Shown piece by piece: positions 1 through 8,210 of a DNA stretch of 64,000 nucleotides. Source of the stretch: Scytonematopsis contorta HA4267-MV1 (GTDB lineage Bacteria > Cyanobacteriota > Cyanobacteriia > Cyanobacteriales > Nostocaceae); NCBI GenBank assembly GCA_019359035.1, contig JAHHIC010000043.1, positions 1 through 64,000 of the forward strand. Direction: 5' to 3'. The notes below the pieces were generated by a model. It saw nothing but the letters and a program-made list of their open reading frames with translations, searched no databases and was not told the DNA's origin. Every line of letters begins with the position of its first letter. Position 1 is the first letter of the stretch. A program made the position numbers and the translations under genes.

Positions 1-127
1 CGAATTGATATTTTCTCCTGAATATGTGCTAAAACTATTTTTTCTCGTAGGTCTATTGAATATGCTTTCATAAGAAGATAATATTTGTATCCTTAGTGTA
101 CCTCATAACAGCCGGAAGTGCTGTATT

Positions 128-658
128 CAAGAACAGGTTACACCTCAATTTAAACAGGGTAAATTTGATGAAGGAGTTTTCAATGGGACGCAAGCACTAG
201 TAGTAACTCTGGGTAACTCTACATCTATTCCTCAGACAACATTGACTTCTTCTAATTCTACCTCACAGTCCTCTACTTCAGAGGTGAGTTCTTCCACTGA
301 CTCGTTTTTTGCGTTTTTCTTATATTCTCTGGTTGTTATTGGTTTATGGAGTTACTTTGTATCGGTAACAACAAGAAAGAAATCTAAGAATAATTATTCC
401 AGTTCCAATAATAATAACAACAGCTATAGAAGCTCTAATAATAGGACTAAATACCGCAGTTCTAATCATAGTAGCTTTTTGAGTTCTGACGATAATAACA
501 GTAGCTCCTGTAGTTCTAACGATAATAACAGTAGTTCTTGGAGTTCTAATGATAATAGCAGTAGCTCTTGGAGTTCTAGCGACAATAGCAGTAGCAGCAG
601 TAGTAGTGATTTTGGAGGTGGTAGCAGTGGAGGTGATGGTGGGGGAGGAAGCTGGTAG
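128..658 (+). pseudogene. C-terminal remnant of a TPM-domain membrane protein
   Basis: An open frame from about position 128 encodes QVTPQFKQGKFDEGVFNGTQ, which resembles the end of the TPM (TLP18.3/Psb32/MOLO-1, formerly DUF477) domain, where family members read roughly I-x-P-x-F-(K/R)-x-G-(D/N)-F-D-x-G. It is followed by a Ser/Thr-rich linker, one membrane segment (about FFAFFLYSLVVIGLWSYF), a long Ser/Asn-rich low-complexity stretch of near-repeats, and a Gly-rich tail ending GGGGSW, a common ending for bacterial TPM proteins. The frame is closed upstream by TAA at 71-73 and the catalytic-like N-terminal part of the domain is absent. The only start codon inside (TTG at 242) lies downstream of the domain. 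I infer a 5'-truncated or frameshifted relic; a sequence beyond the left edge could revise this. Confidence 0.5.
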
Positions 659-818
659 AAAAATAATTAATTTTTAAAATAAAAATCTTACAAAATATTA
701 CAAAAGAATTAAAAACGATTAAACCGGGAACTACTGCATACGCAAATGCACAAAAGTTGCTAATATCGGTGAATAAGCGTCTTAAATCGTGATGTTGATT
801 AATCCTATCGGCAAATAA

Positions 819-847
819 TGTAGAGACGTTACATGTAAGTCTCTACA
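819..847. repeat. TGTAGAGACG-type palindrome, copy 1
   Basis: Arms TGTAGAGACGTTACA and TGTAAGTCTCTACA are near-perfect inverse complements. The same palindrome family recurs at 6068-6095, 41430-41456, 44766-44795, 47603-47630 and 59936-59965. This copy lies just upstream of the M15-like gene. Confidence 0.8.
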
Positions 848-875
848 TAAATGGGTTTTAGATGAATATATTTAG

Positions 876-1469
876 ATGAATTTGATAGATATGGATATAG
901 GAGAAATTAAGCTTGGTAAATATTTAACTCTTGAACAATTCTGCACCTGCAGCCAAACTTATAAAAAATATGCTCAAGAAATTAACCCTTACCCTAAAAA
1001 TTTAACCGAAGTCATTCCAGCGCTGCAAGATTTAAATAAATTTATCCTTGACCCAGTAATTGATTATTTTGGGATAGAAAAATTTTGTCTCACCTATGGT
1101 TTCTGTTCTCAGGATTTAAAGAAATATCTTGACAAAAAAGACCCCGTTACTGGTGAAAAAAATGGTCGTATATCTCCCGAAAAAGACCAGCATATGGCAC
1201 ATGAGGTCAAAAGCAACGGTAAATATTATTGTGAAAGATTAGGTGCGTCGTGTGATTTTTTTATTATTGATGTACCCAGTGATAAAGTCGTTGATTGGAT
1301 TTTGCAAACACGATTACCGTTTGATTCTATGTACTTTTATTCAATACATCGACCAATTCATATTAGCTATGGACCTCAACATAAAAGAGATATTTGGACA
1401 TTTACCACCCTTAGACAACCTACTAGGAAAGGTATTGAAAAATGGGTGGAATTAACTAAAGGTTGGTAA
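876..1469 (+). CDS. M15A-like (DD-carboxypeptidase/Hedgehog fold) domain protein
   Basis: 197 aa, no signal peptide. It begins with the LTLEQFC box common at the start of M15A/'peptidase M15_3' proteins (LxxxEF), continues with helical DLNKFILDPVIDYFG and the GFCSQDL segment in the place where the family has SGYRS. It then shows DQHMAHE, GASCDF and RPIHISYGP, which fit the spacing of the three zinc ligands (His, Asp, His) of the M15A fold. In this family such proteins cut peptidoglycan cross-links or have been recruited to phage-related and unknown roles. Fold assignment is by motif pattern only. It is convergent with the gene at 1636 across a strong bidirectional hairpin. No operon partner is evident. 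Confidence 0.6.
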   Translation: MNLIDMDIGEIKLGKYLTLEQFCTCSQTYKKYAQEINPYPKNLTEVIPALQDLNKFILDPVIDYFGIEKFCLTYGFCSQDLKKYLDKKDPVTGEKNGRISPEKDQHMAHEVKSNGKYYCERLGASCDFFIIDVPSDKVVDWILQTRLPFDSMYFYSIHRPIHISYGPQHKRDIWTFTTLRQPTRKGIEKWVELTKGW

Positions 1470-1515
1470 TTAGTAGTTAGAAATAAAATACAAAATCTTA
1501 CCTCCCAACCAAGCG

Positions 1516-1628
1516 AACCCCACCCCTAACCCAACCCGCTCCTAGACTACCGTTTACACACAAGTCGGAAGTAACCTGTCATTGCGTTCACGGTAGTTTT
1601 ACAGGGAGTCACCGTTGGGGGTGGGGTT
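1516..1628. terminator. Nested hairpins between convergent genes
   Basis: Outer arms AACCCCACCCC (1516-1526) and GGGGTGGGGTT (1618-1628) enclose a second inverted repeat CTACCGT (1547-1553) / ACGGTAG (1590-1596). The right side runs into TTTTCTTTTTT. It separates two convergent genes, so it probably terminates both. The inner element shares a 23-bp identity (CTGTCATTGCGTTCACGGTA and on) with 41373-41396. Confidence 0.6.
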
Positions 1629-1635
1629 TTCTTTT

Positions 1636-2520
1636 TTACCTATTAGCTTTTAAAATAAGACTACGAGCAACAGTTTGAATTCCCGTATGCTCATAATAAT
1701 TGGTTGTTTGGTCTAAAAACGCAGCCACAAAATCCAAATTATTATCAGCAATTTGAACAAAACTACCCACATTATTAAGAATAGATTGAGGTGTAACACC
1801 TGACTTAGATACAAAGTTAGTCATCCAACCTTGTACAGAGTTGAAACCTTGAGTCACAAAAGCGAGTTTATCAGAAGTACTGCTTCCTGGTAGATAACTG
1901 TTGATAGCAGAGAATACAGGATTTTTCGCAATTAACGAAACATCAGTACCAGTCGCGACCTGTTGAATTTTACTTATAAAATTAAGTCCCAACGGCAAAA
2001 CACCATCGATACAAACTAAAGCTCCCATCCGCATTAACGATGAATCTTTATAATGATTCGACAGAGAACTAGCAAACTCTTTGGGGTTAGGTTGAGGAAT
2101 ACCGTTTAGTTTAGAAAAAGCTATGATTTCTATAGTAATTTTTAATAGTAAATCAATACTTTGAGTTACATCTGCTTTAGGGGTAATTTTATTTAAAAAA
2201 GATAGAAAGCTAATTTTTTCGCCTATTTTATTAGCTAAAGCTGCTGTTCCCATTGCTGCATCTGCTTTATCGATAGTTTGATAAAGTTGAACTGCTGATT
2301 GGTAGCCTTGTTTCGGGTCGTTATAGAGACTTAATGCACGCTCGCGTATTTTTTGAATAGTTCTGGTATCAGTTTCTCCGGTGATTGTACGGATACTATT
2401 GTCAAAACCTACCAAATTATTCCATTGACCTGGGACTACAGAGTCAAGAGCTTTTAAAACTTTGACTGTAACATTATCACTCGGTAATTCGTCAACTAAC
2501 TGGATAATTGATTTACTCAT
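1636..2520 (-). CDS. Uncharacterised cyanobacterial protein
   Basis: 294 aa, starting MSKSIIQLVDELPSD. I do not recognise a characterised family. The sequence is soluble and mostly helical, with no signal peptide and no clear membrane segment; a moderately hydrophobic stretch lies around residues 165-185 (MGALVCIDGVLPLGLNF). No catalytic motif stands out. The coding quality is good (balanced composition, no low complexity), the ATG follows GGGTGTT, and the 3' end abuts a hairpin. It is isolated: 330 bp separate it from the next leftward-transcribed gene upstream, so it is probably monocistronic. Real gene: confident. Function: unknown. Confidence 0.8.
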   Translation of the reverse strand: MSKSIIQLVDELPSDNVTVKVLKALDSVVPGQWNNLVGFDNSIRTITGETDTRTIQKIRERALSLYNDPKQGYQSAVQLYQTIDKADAAMGTAALANKIGEKISFLSFLNKITPKADVTQSIDLLLKITIEIIAFSKLNGIPQPNPKEFASSLSNHYKDSSLMRMGALVCIDGVLPLGLNFISKIQQVATGTDVSLIAKNPVFSAINSYLPGSSTSDKLAFVTQGFNSVQGWMTNFVSKSGVTPQSILNNVGSFVQIADNNLDFVAAFLDQTTNYYEHTGIQTVARSLILKANR

Positions 2521-2851
2521 AACACCCTTTCTCTAAATTATTAATTTTTACATTACATTATACAAATTAAATTTTAACATGTCGATTTATTGAAGTCTTC
2601 CTCAGAAAGAGATAGTGAGTAAAAATACTAAAGTAAATAAAATCAAATTTTTGGAAATATTAATATTAACCATAAGTTATATTAATGCGGATTTTACATA
2701 TTATCTGGATATATATATTGTATTTGGAAATATTAATTTTTCAAAAGTATCATCACGAAGATATGATTAAGTTAAAATATAAGAGATTTCACGATTGAGG
2801 TGATAACACTCAACAGTCAACAGTCAACCGTCAACACTCAACAACCAACAG
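2521..2851. other. Intergenic, AT-rich, ending in an STRR
   Basis: No ORF with coding character. The left part is AT-rich upstream sequence of the 1636-2520 gene. The right end (2804-2870) is a heptanucleotide tandem repeat that reaches into the next gene. Confidence 0.7.
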
Positions 2852-2870
2852 TCAACCGTCAACCGTCAAC
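2804..2870. repeat. Heptanucleotide STRR (CAACAGT/CAACCGT)
   Basis: About nine tandem 7-mers alternating CAACAGT, CAACCGT and CAACACT. The last copies encode the C-terminal LTVDG of the methyltransferase read on the minus strand, and its TGA stop lies inside the array. The same 7-mers occur at 38907-38940 and 51842-51874. Confidence 0.9.
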
Positions 2871-4984
2871 TTACGTCTCTTTGCCTGACGAGTTTGAACA
2901 GCTGCACGCAAAACCTTAAGTTTATAAGGGTCAGCATCCTTCTGCCAAGCTATTTGATATCCTTTATATACAACGCAATGCTCCTCCAAACACTTTAGCC
3001 ATCCAGAACGGTGAGAAATACTACGTAAATCATCCAGTAATCCCCAATCTTGTTCTTTACAAGTCAAGCGAGCAAATTTTTCATATAATGGGTAATCAGG
3101 AGTAACCAAAGTATCTTTCAAATGCAATATCGGGGGGTCATCATTATTATTAAATTCCCGATAATTTACCTGCAAATCCCGCAAATCAATTACCATACTT
3201 GTATGTAGAAGCGGGTGAGGGTCGCTATCAAAATCAGGATAAAACAAATAAGAAATCTTCGGTGATTTCATATGAATTTTAATAACATTTGCTTCCGGAA
3301 AACTACCAATTGTATGACTTGCACAACCCTCGAAAAGTCGTAGCAATGGGTCAATCGCTTCCAATGCTGATACATGAAACCATAAAGAATTAGAAGCTTT
3401 ATTCCCAACCGAACTATTACGGCAACGTTCTACAATATTTTCTCGTTTACCCAAGCTGTATAGCATTTCCTCTGCTTTAGTCCAAGCTTGTTTATAACTA
3501 CCAAACAAACCCTTGATATCTTCTTGTACCTCAGGTGCTAACTCTGCTAATTTCGGAGGATGATTAAATTTACTCAAGGCTAAATAAACCATCGAGTCTT
3601 GACGACGTTTTTCGGAAATAGCTTCCCACTCTTGCGGGTCTGTTGCTTGTAAAATTACTTGAAATGCACGACGTAAATTACCAAATTCGTTATTTATTGC
3701 AGTTTCTTCTGGTAGTTCTCCCTTCCCTGGTAGTCGTCCACGTTCGGTAACAAAAGACATCAGCGGTGAGAGTAATTGCTGATAATCATCAAAAGATTTG
3801 ACACGAGAACGAACTCTGGGAGTAGTTGCACGAGAACGAAATCGAGAAGCACGGTATAATTGTGCTTGTGCTTCGTCTCGAAAAACAAAATAAATTCCCA
3901 ATGCTACAGGAACTGCTTCAACACCAAGAACTTGGTTAATATAAAGTTTCAGTTCTTCTTGGTCGTAAAATTTTTGGAATGTGTTGCGGTTAGTGATTAT
4001 TCCATCACCATAAGCTACTGTTCCTCGATTTGCGTCTGCGAGTATTACTTGAGCTGAAACAATTAAAACTTTGCGGGTTAATTCCCAAGCATTAATCAAA
4101 GCTTCTCGTCGTTCTCCAGTGTTTTCGATAACGTTAATTATGTAACCCAAATTTACTATATCTGCGGGAATTTGCGGGTTTTTTGGTGCGTAATATGGGT
4201 CCCATCCTACACTGGAATATCCTTTCTCTGCTATCCGTTCAACATCTCCCCCATGTCCACAACCGTAGTCAAAAAATGTGGTTCCAGGTGTAAATATATT
4301 TGCTTCCAAAGCTAAGCGTACGGGACGAGATAAGTCTCTTCTAAGAATTGCTGCTTTGTGACGTTCTATTTGAGGTGTCGTAGAATCGGTTGTGTTTGTT
4401 TCAATTTCAATCAGGTTATGTCCCTGGATTTCTACCCCATAAACCTGTAAGCGTTGTTCCCATCCTTGACGAGTACCCATACCCCTTTTATTGCTAAGCA
4501 AACCTAAGGCTTCTTGAGCACGTGTTAGTTCGGCAAACATCTCATAAAGAGGATAGTCAGGTGTGACAAAGGTTTCTTTGCGGTGGAGAATAAAGGGATT
4601 TTCTGAAGTGTTATAATCCCGGTACGTTACTTCATCGGTTTCTAAGTCTACTTGGACGCTTGCTTTCAGAGCAGGGTGGGGGTCAATATCAAAGTCTGGG
4701 TAAAATAGGTAAGAAATTTTTAGTTTATTAGTACTAAATTTAATTATTGTTGCTCCTTCAGTATTTGGAGCGATACTTCTGGTGGCTCTTTCGTACTGCT
4801 GTAGTAATTCTGGTATTGCGTGTAATGCCGAAACATGAACGTAGAAAGCATCAGGAAGTTTTTTACCCACTTGACTTAATTTACAAGCAGATGCGATTGC
4901 TCTTAGTTTGGGTTTAAGAGATTGGTCGGGTTCTGTATCACAAGTTGCCTGAATTGTGTTCAAACAGTTATCGCTGGAAACCAT
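2852..4984 (-). CDS. DNA phosphorothioation-associated methyltransferase with duplicated flanking domain
   Basis: 710 aa. The centre carries a Rossmann SAM-methyltransferase core: motif I FFDYGCGHGGDVERIA (about 237-252), then VGWDPYY and NLGYIINVIEN. This architecture and wording match the dnd-related putative methyltransferase family found beside DNA phosphorothioation genes; a DNA-linked methyl transfer is inferred, and no dnd genes are visible here. Unusually, the N-terminal about 150 aa (FYVHVSALHAIPELL, KISYLFYPDFDIDPHP, VTPDYPLYEMFAEL) recur at the C-terminus (FHVSALEAIDPLLRLF, KISYLFYPDFDSDPHP, VTPDYPLYEKFARL), so the enzyme is bracketed by two diverged copies of one domain. The final LTVDG is encoded by an STRR. 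Start ATG at 4984. Confidence 0.8.
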   Translation of the reverse strand: MVSSDNCLNTIQATCDTEPDQSLKPKLRAIASACKLSQVGKKLPDAFYVHVSALHAIPELLQQYERATRSIAPNTEGATIIKFSTNKLKISYLFYPDFDIDPHPALKASVQVDLETDEVTYRDYNTSENPFILHRKETFVTPDYPLYEMFAELTRAQEALGLLSNKRGMGTRQGWEQRLQVYGVEIQGHNLIEIETNTTDSTTPQIERHKAAILRRDLSRPVRLALEANIFTPGTTFFDYGCGHGGDVERIAEKGYSSVGWDPYYAPKNPQIPADIVNLGYIINVIENTGERREALINAWELTRKVLIVSAQVILADANRGTVAYGDGIITNRNTFQKFYDQEELKLYINQVLGVEAVPVALGIYFVFRDEAQAQLYRASRFRSRATTPRVRSRVKSFDDYQQLLSPLMSFVTERGRLPGKGELPEETAINNEFGNLRRAFQVILQATDPQEWEAISEKRRQDSMVYLALSKFNHPPKLAELAPEVQEDIKGLFGSYKQAWTKAEEMLYSLGKRENIVERCRNSSVGNKASNSLWFHVSALEAIDPLLRLFEGCASHTIGSFPEANVIKIHMKSPKISYLFYPDFDSDPHPLLHTSMVIDLRDLQVNYREFNNNDDPPILHLKDTLVTPDYPLYEKFARLTCKEQDWGLLDDLRSISHRSGWLKCLEEHCVVYKGYQIAWQKDADPYKLKVLRAAVQTRQAKRRKLTVDG

Positions 4985-5330
4985 TGCATTAATAGGTTTT
5001 ATGGCAGACTGGTTAATGGTAGGTGGAAGTAATTCAATGTTTTTGATGTAAATAATTGTACAAATAACTGAAAAAGGTTAGTAATAAAGGATAAATTGAC
5101 TTATTTCCGCCTATTGATTCAATAATATAACTTATCAACTCAATATAGTTGATTGGCTATTATATTTTGGTGGTGGGTTTCCCTGAAAAAAGATGAGGTT
5201 GCTGTATTACTCTAACTTCCTAGGTAACAAAACAATTGGAATAACTATTTACAAAACTTTATAAAAACATAGGGCTACTAGCTATATCAAAACACCCTAA
5301 AATTTGTAAGTCAATCTTTGTTCTTTACTG
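4985..5330. other. Divergent intergenic region
   Basis: About 345 bp of AT-rich sequence between the divergent methyltransferase and xisH genes. It should hold both promoters. I see no clear -35/-10 pair and no hidden gene. Confidence 0.5.
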
Positions 5331-5748
5331 ATGTCAGCAAGAGATTTATTCCATCAAGCTGTGAGAAACGCACTAGAAAAAGAAGAATGGGTGATTACTG
5401 ATGACCCACTGGAAATCGAATTGGAAGAAGTGACACTTAAAATAGATTTGGGTGCAGAAAGGCTGATTGCAGCGGAGAAAGCAGGTGAAAAAATAGCCGT
5501 CGAAATTAAGACTTTTGCCAGTAACTCACCTGTGAGTGACTTTCATACAGCTTTGGGACAATTTCTTAACTATCAAATAGCCTTAGAAGAGAATGATTCG
5601 GAACGTCTGTTATACTTAGCAGTTCCAGTCGATGCAATTGAGAAGTTTTTTTCGGACTAGACTTGCTCGAATTGCTGTACAACGGCATAAATTAAAATTG
5701 CTTGTATATGACCCAACTATGGAGCTTATCGTGCTATGGACAAACTGA
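5331..5748 (+). pseudogene. xisH: XisH family protein, frameshifted near the 3' end
   Basis: XisH is the fdxN-element excision controlling factor family, a PD-(D/E)XK-like fold; it is always paired with XisI. The N-terminal 105 residues match the family (ARDLFHQAVRNALEKEEW, then IDLGAERLIAAEK, IAVEIKTF with the E-x-K pair, and GQFLNYQIAL). After a run of seven T (5647-5653) the frame stops at TAG 5658-5660, giving 109 aa. Dropping one T restores FFRTRLARIAVQRHKLKLLV, the expected family C-terminus, with a stop at 5746-5748 that overlaps the xisI start by 13 nt as is usual for this pair. So this is either a real inactivating indel, transcript slippage at T7, or a sequence error. Confidence 0.8.
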
Positions 5749-6071
5749 ATCATTATCGTCATTGCATTCAAGCTATTTTAACTAAACATGGCTTGCATAA
5801 GTCAAAGCGTGAAGATGTAGAAATCGAATTAATTTTCGATACAACACATGACCATTATCAACTAATGTATATAGGGTGGAATGGTCTAATCAGAGTCTAC
5901 CACAGCACGATGCATTTTGATATAAAAGATTCCAAGATATGGATTCAGCAAAACATGACGGATATTGACCTTGCTGAAGAACTTTTGGATATGGGAGTCC
6001 TCAAGGAAGATATAGTACTGGGTTTACAACCACCTTATAAGCGTCCGTACACAGGTTACGGGGTGGGGTAG
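5736..6071 (+). CDS. xisI: XisI family protein
   Basis: 111 aa, full length for XisI. The family signature is visible: LNHYRHCIQAIL, DTTHDHYQLMYIGWNG, then VYHSTMHFDIKDSKIWIQQN and LAEELLDMGVLKEDIVLGLQ, ending PPYKRPYTGYG. XisI acts with XisH; the pair was named from heterocyst-specific excision of the Anabaena fdxN element, but most cyanobacterial copies lie far from such elements and their job is unknown. The start overlaps the restored xisH frame. The stop codon TAG (6069-6071) falls inside a perfect 28-bp palindrome. Confidence 0.92.
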   Translation: MDKLNHYRHCIQAILTKHGLHKSKREDVEIELIFDTTHDHYQLMYIGWNGLIRVYHSTMHFDIKDSKIWIQQNMTDIDLAEELLDMGVLKEDIVLGLQPPYKRPYTGYGVG

Positions 6072-6095
6072 AGACCGAATTAATTCGGTCTCTAC
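6068..6095. repeat. Perfect 28-bp palindrome (TAGAGACCG type), copy 2
   Basis: GTAGAGACCGAATT is followed directly by its exact reverse complement. It covers the xisI stop codon and is followed by a further half site (GCGTCTCTACAT, 6104-6115). Likely a terminator or mRNA 3' end structure. Confidence 0.85.
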
Positions 6096-6157
6096 ATAAT
6101 ATCGCGTCTCTACATGATATAGAAGACAAATATCAAAATGATACTTTACAAAAGTTA

Positions 6158-7273
6158 ATGCAAAATAAAGACGAAGAAATAAAAGTTAGTGCCTATATGG
6201 ACTCGCAACAAATATTCCAGTTCGGTCAACCGCAATCCCCAGTCACACCTCAACCCTTACCTTTTGATGCTAGTCCACAAGAGACCCTAAATTGGGCGAT
6301 CGCAAATTATCTTCCGGAACGACAGTGGGAAATAGGCATCCAGCAAACCCCTTCCGAGAAAATAATTACTAATGGTTTAGCCGATAGTTTCGTTAACTGG
6401 ATTTTAGCCCACTATCCAGAAATGACACTTTTACCAGTTGCAGACTCTTACCTTAACTACAGCGTAGCGTCAATGGTGCAAAAACTTTGTAGAACAAACC
6501 CTGTTTTCTGGGTGGTGGTCGGTGGATTAGGATGGTTAGACCACCAAGACCTAATGTCTTTGCTGCTGGGAAAATATAACCTTGCAATAGAAACACCAAT
6601 TACACCAAAATTTAGTATTTTACCCACTAAAACAGAATACGCTAAATGGAGTTTGTACACCCAACTGTTGCCTAGCGATATATCTTGGACTCCAGACCCA
6701 GGTAAAGCCTTTGCAAAAATAGGGATAGGTAAACGTTACACAGACAAACAAATCGATAAACTATATAATGCCCTAAAGAAAAATACACAAAAATTATATT
6801 GCTGGGATACCGATAAATTTAATAATCTTTATCAAAGCCAAAAAGATTGGCAAAGTCTTTATCAACTCGAACGTCCCGACATCTTAGAAAATATTGCCCA
6901 GGAAATAAATTATTGTCTGCAACAATATCCCAAACCAGAAAATCTGAAAATCGTTATTTCTAGCGACCACGGTCAAATTATGGGAAATTCAGATAAAATT
7001 GAACCCTATCCTCCAGAACTACAACCCCAAGGGAGAATGGCAATAGGTAAAACAGATGAACCTCTATATGTAGTCTTAGAACGCGAACTTTACCACTTAC
7101 CTCATGACATTAGCGTTGTTAGAAATAGCAAAACTTTTAAGTCTTTCAGCTATACGAGTAAGAAACAAATTATCGGTTCTCATGGTGGACTGTTTCCAGA
7201 AGAAGTTGTTGTTGGTGTATCAGTGTTAACTGAAAGTAGGGATGAATTTGCCTCACATTACCAATATTTTTAG
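6158..7273 (+). CDS. PglZ-like alkaline-phosphatase-superfamily protein, truncated and missing a metal ligand
   Basis: 371 aa. The C-terminal half has the PglZ hallmarks SSDHGQIMG (about 268-276) and SHGGLFPEEVVVGVSVL, and VFWVVVGGLGWLDHQDL (117-133) corresponds to the motif normally read VVVDGLGW. PglZ is the phosphatase-superfamily component of BREX and Pgl defence and of related cyanobacterial islands. Two oddities: family members are usually 600-800 aa, so the N-terminal part is missing here, probably lost where the palindrome at 6068-6115 sits; and the metal-binding Asp of the first motif is Gly122 (GGT at 6521-6523, one base from GAT). Catalysis is therefore doubtful. The next gene begins immediately after the stop. 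Confidence 0.7.
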   Translation: MQNKDEEIKVSAYMDSQQIFQFGQPQSPVTPQPLPFDASPQETLNWAIANYLPERQWEIGIQQTPSEKIITNGLADSFVNWILAHYPEMTLLPVADSYLNYSVASMVQKLCRTNPVFWVVVGGLGWLDHQDLMSLLLGKYNLAIETPITPKFSILPTKTEYAKWSLYTQLLPSDISWTPDPGKAFAKIGIGKRYTDKQIDKLYNALKKNTQKLYCWDTDKFNNLYQSQKDWQSLYQLERPDILENIAQEINYCLQQYPKPENLKIVISSDHGQIMGNSDKIEPYPPELQPQGRMAIGKTDEPLYVVLERELYHLPHDISVVRNSKTFKSFSYTSKKQIIGSHGGLFPEEVVVGVSVLTESRDEFASHYQYF

Positions 7274-7332
7274 TGACATTTAACCTAACTATTGTTATAA
7301 CGTACACGGTAATTTACTCGTGCATTATAGTG

Positions 7333-7974
7333 ATGAAAGCTAATAGACTTTTGAAAACGTTTATCCCTGTCTGCTTAACTCTGATATGTATCATTGTTTT
7401 TGTCAGCTTTCAATCACCAGACAATAAGAGAGCTAAATTGTGTCGTAGTGCTAAACCTCTGACTCAAATTAAAGTTAAGAATTACAATGATAACGGAATT
7501 AAATTACGTGGAGGAACATTTTTCAGAAAAGTTTTACTTGATAACAAAAAAGAACTTAAAGTAGTTATCTTCCCAGAAGCACTGTCTCCTCAAACTTGGT
7601 CAAAAATCCCCCAAACATCAATTCAATATATTGGTAAAGGTGGTGACGGTAATTGGCAAGAATGGTTACGTCCCGACTATTTTTATTTGCTTGAAGTTCC
7701 TCCAGAAGCAACAGGTTTAGCTTTTGGGAGACTCTGTTATCGTAACGGAGATGCTGAGGTTGAGTCTATCAAAAACCTGACAAAAGCTTCATCCAACAAA
7801 ATAGTTATTAATAACAAAATGCATCTTTCTCATTCATCACCGTTACCAAGAATTAACTCATATACCGTCATAGTCAATACTGGAAGTAACCGTCTGGATA
7901 GTCTTGGAACTCAAACAGAGGTATATTTCACAAAGGAAAACCTCAAAACCATTGTGAGTAAAACAGGCTTGTAG
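7333..7974 (+). CDS. Membrane-anchored protein of unknown function
   Basis: 213 aa from ATG 7333; an in-frame GTG at 7273 would add 20 residues, but the ATG gives a clean N-terminal anchor (MKANRLLKTFIPVCLTLICI). The rest is predicted extracytoplasmic: KLRGGTFFRKVLL, then IQYIGKGGDGNWQEWLRPDYFYLLEVPPEA and a C-terminal VYFTKENLKTIVSKTGL. I recognise no family. It follows the PglZ-like gene closely, but the shared transcript may be accidental. The last codons (GGC TTG TAG) belong to a dispersed hairpin repeat. Confidence 0.6.
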   Translation: MKANRLLKTFIPVCLTLICIIVFVSFQSPDNKRAKLCRSAKPLTQIKVKNYNDNGIKLRGGTFFRKVLLDNKKELKVVIFPEALSPQTWSKIPQTSIQYIGKGGDGNWQEWLRPDYFYLLEVPPEATGLAFGRLCYRNGDAEVESIKNLTKASSNKIVINNKMHLSHSSPLPRINSYTVIVNTGSNRLDSLGTQTEVYFTKENLKTIVSKTGL

Positions 7975-8050
7975 TTGTGCTTTAGCCCTTCTTTGAGATT
8001 TGGGGCTTTAGTGCATGCAACTACGAACCTAATTTTAGTGTTTAGTTAGA
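7966..8050. repeat. Dispersed GGCTTGTAGT hairpin repeat, copy 1
   Basis: An imperfect inverted repeat: GGCTTGTAGTTGTGCTTTAG pairs with CTTTAGTGCATGCAACTACG, followed by the conserved tail AACCTAATTTTAGTGTTTAG. It overlaps the upstream stop codon. A second copy lies at 13173-13252. Confidence 0.75.
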
Positions 8051-8210
8051 CACGCTTATCTACTTACCGTGTTGCAACTTTTCCCCTAACTCATCTACAA
8101 CCCCTCAAATACCTTCCTGTGATATACAATTTTAATAAAGCTGAAAATAAAACTACGTAGATTAATTTGAACTTTCGTCGATGTCCTCTTAATATCAAAA
8201 TGTCAAAATT

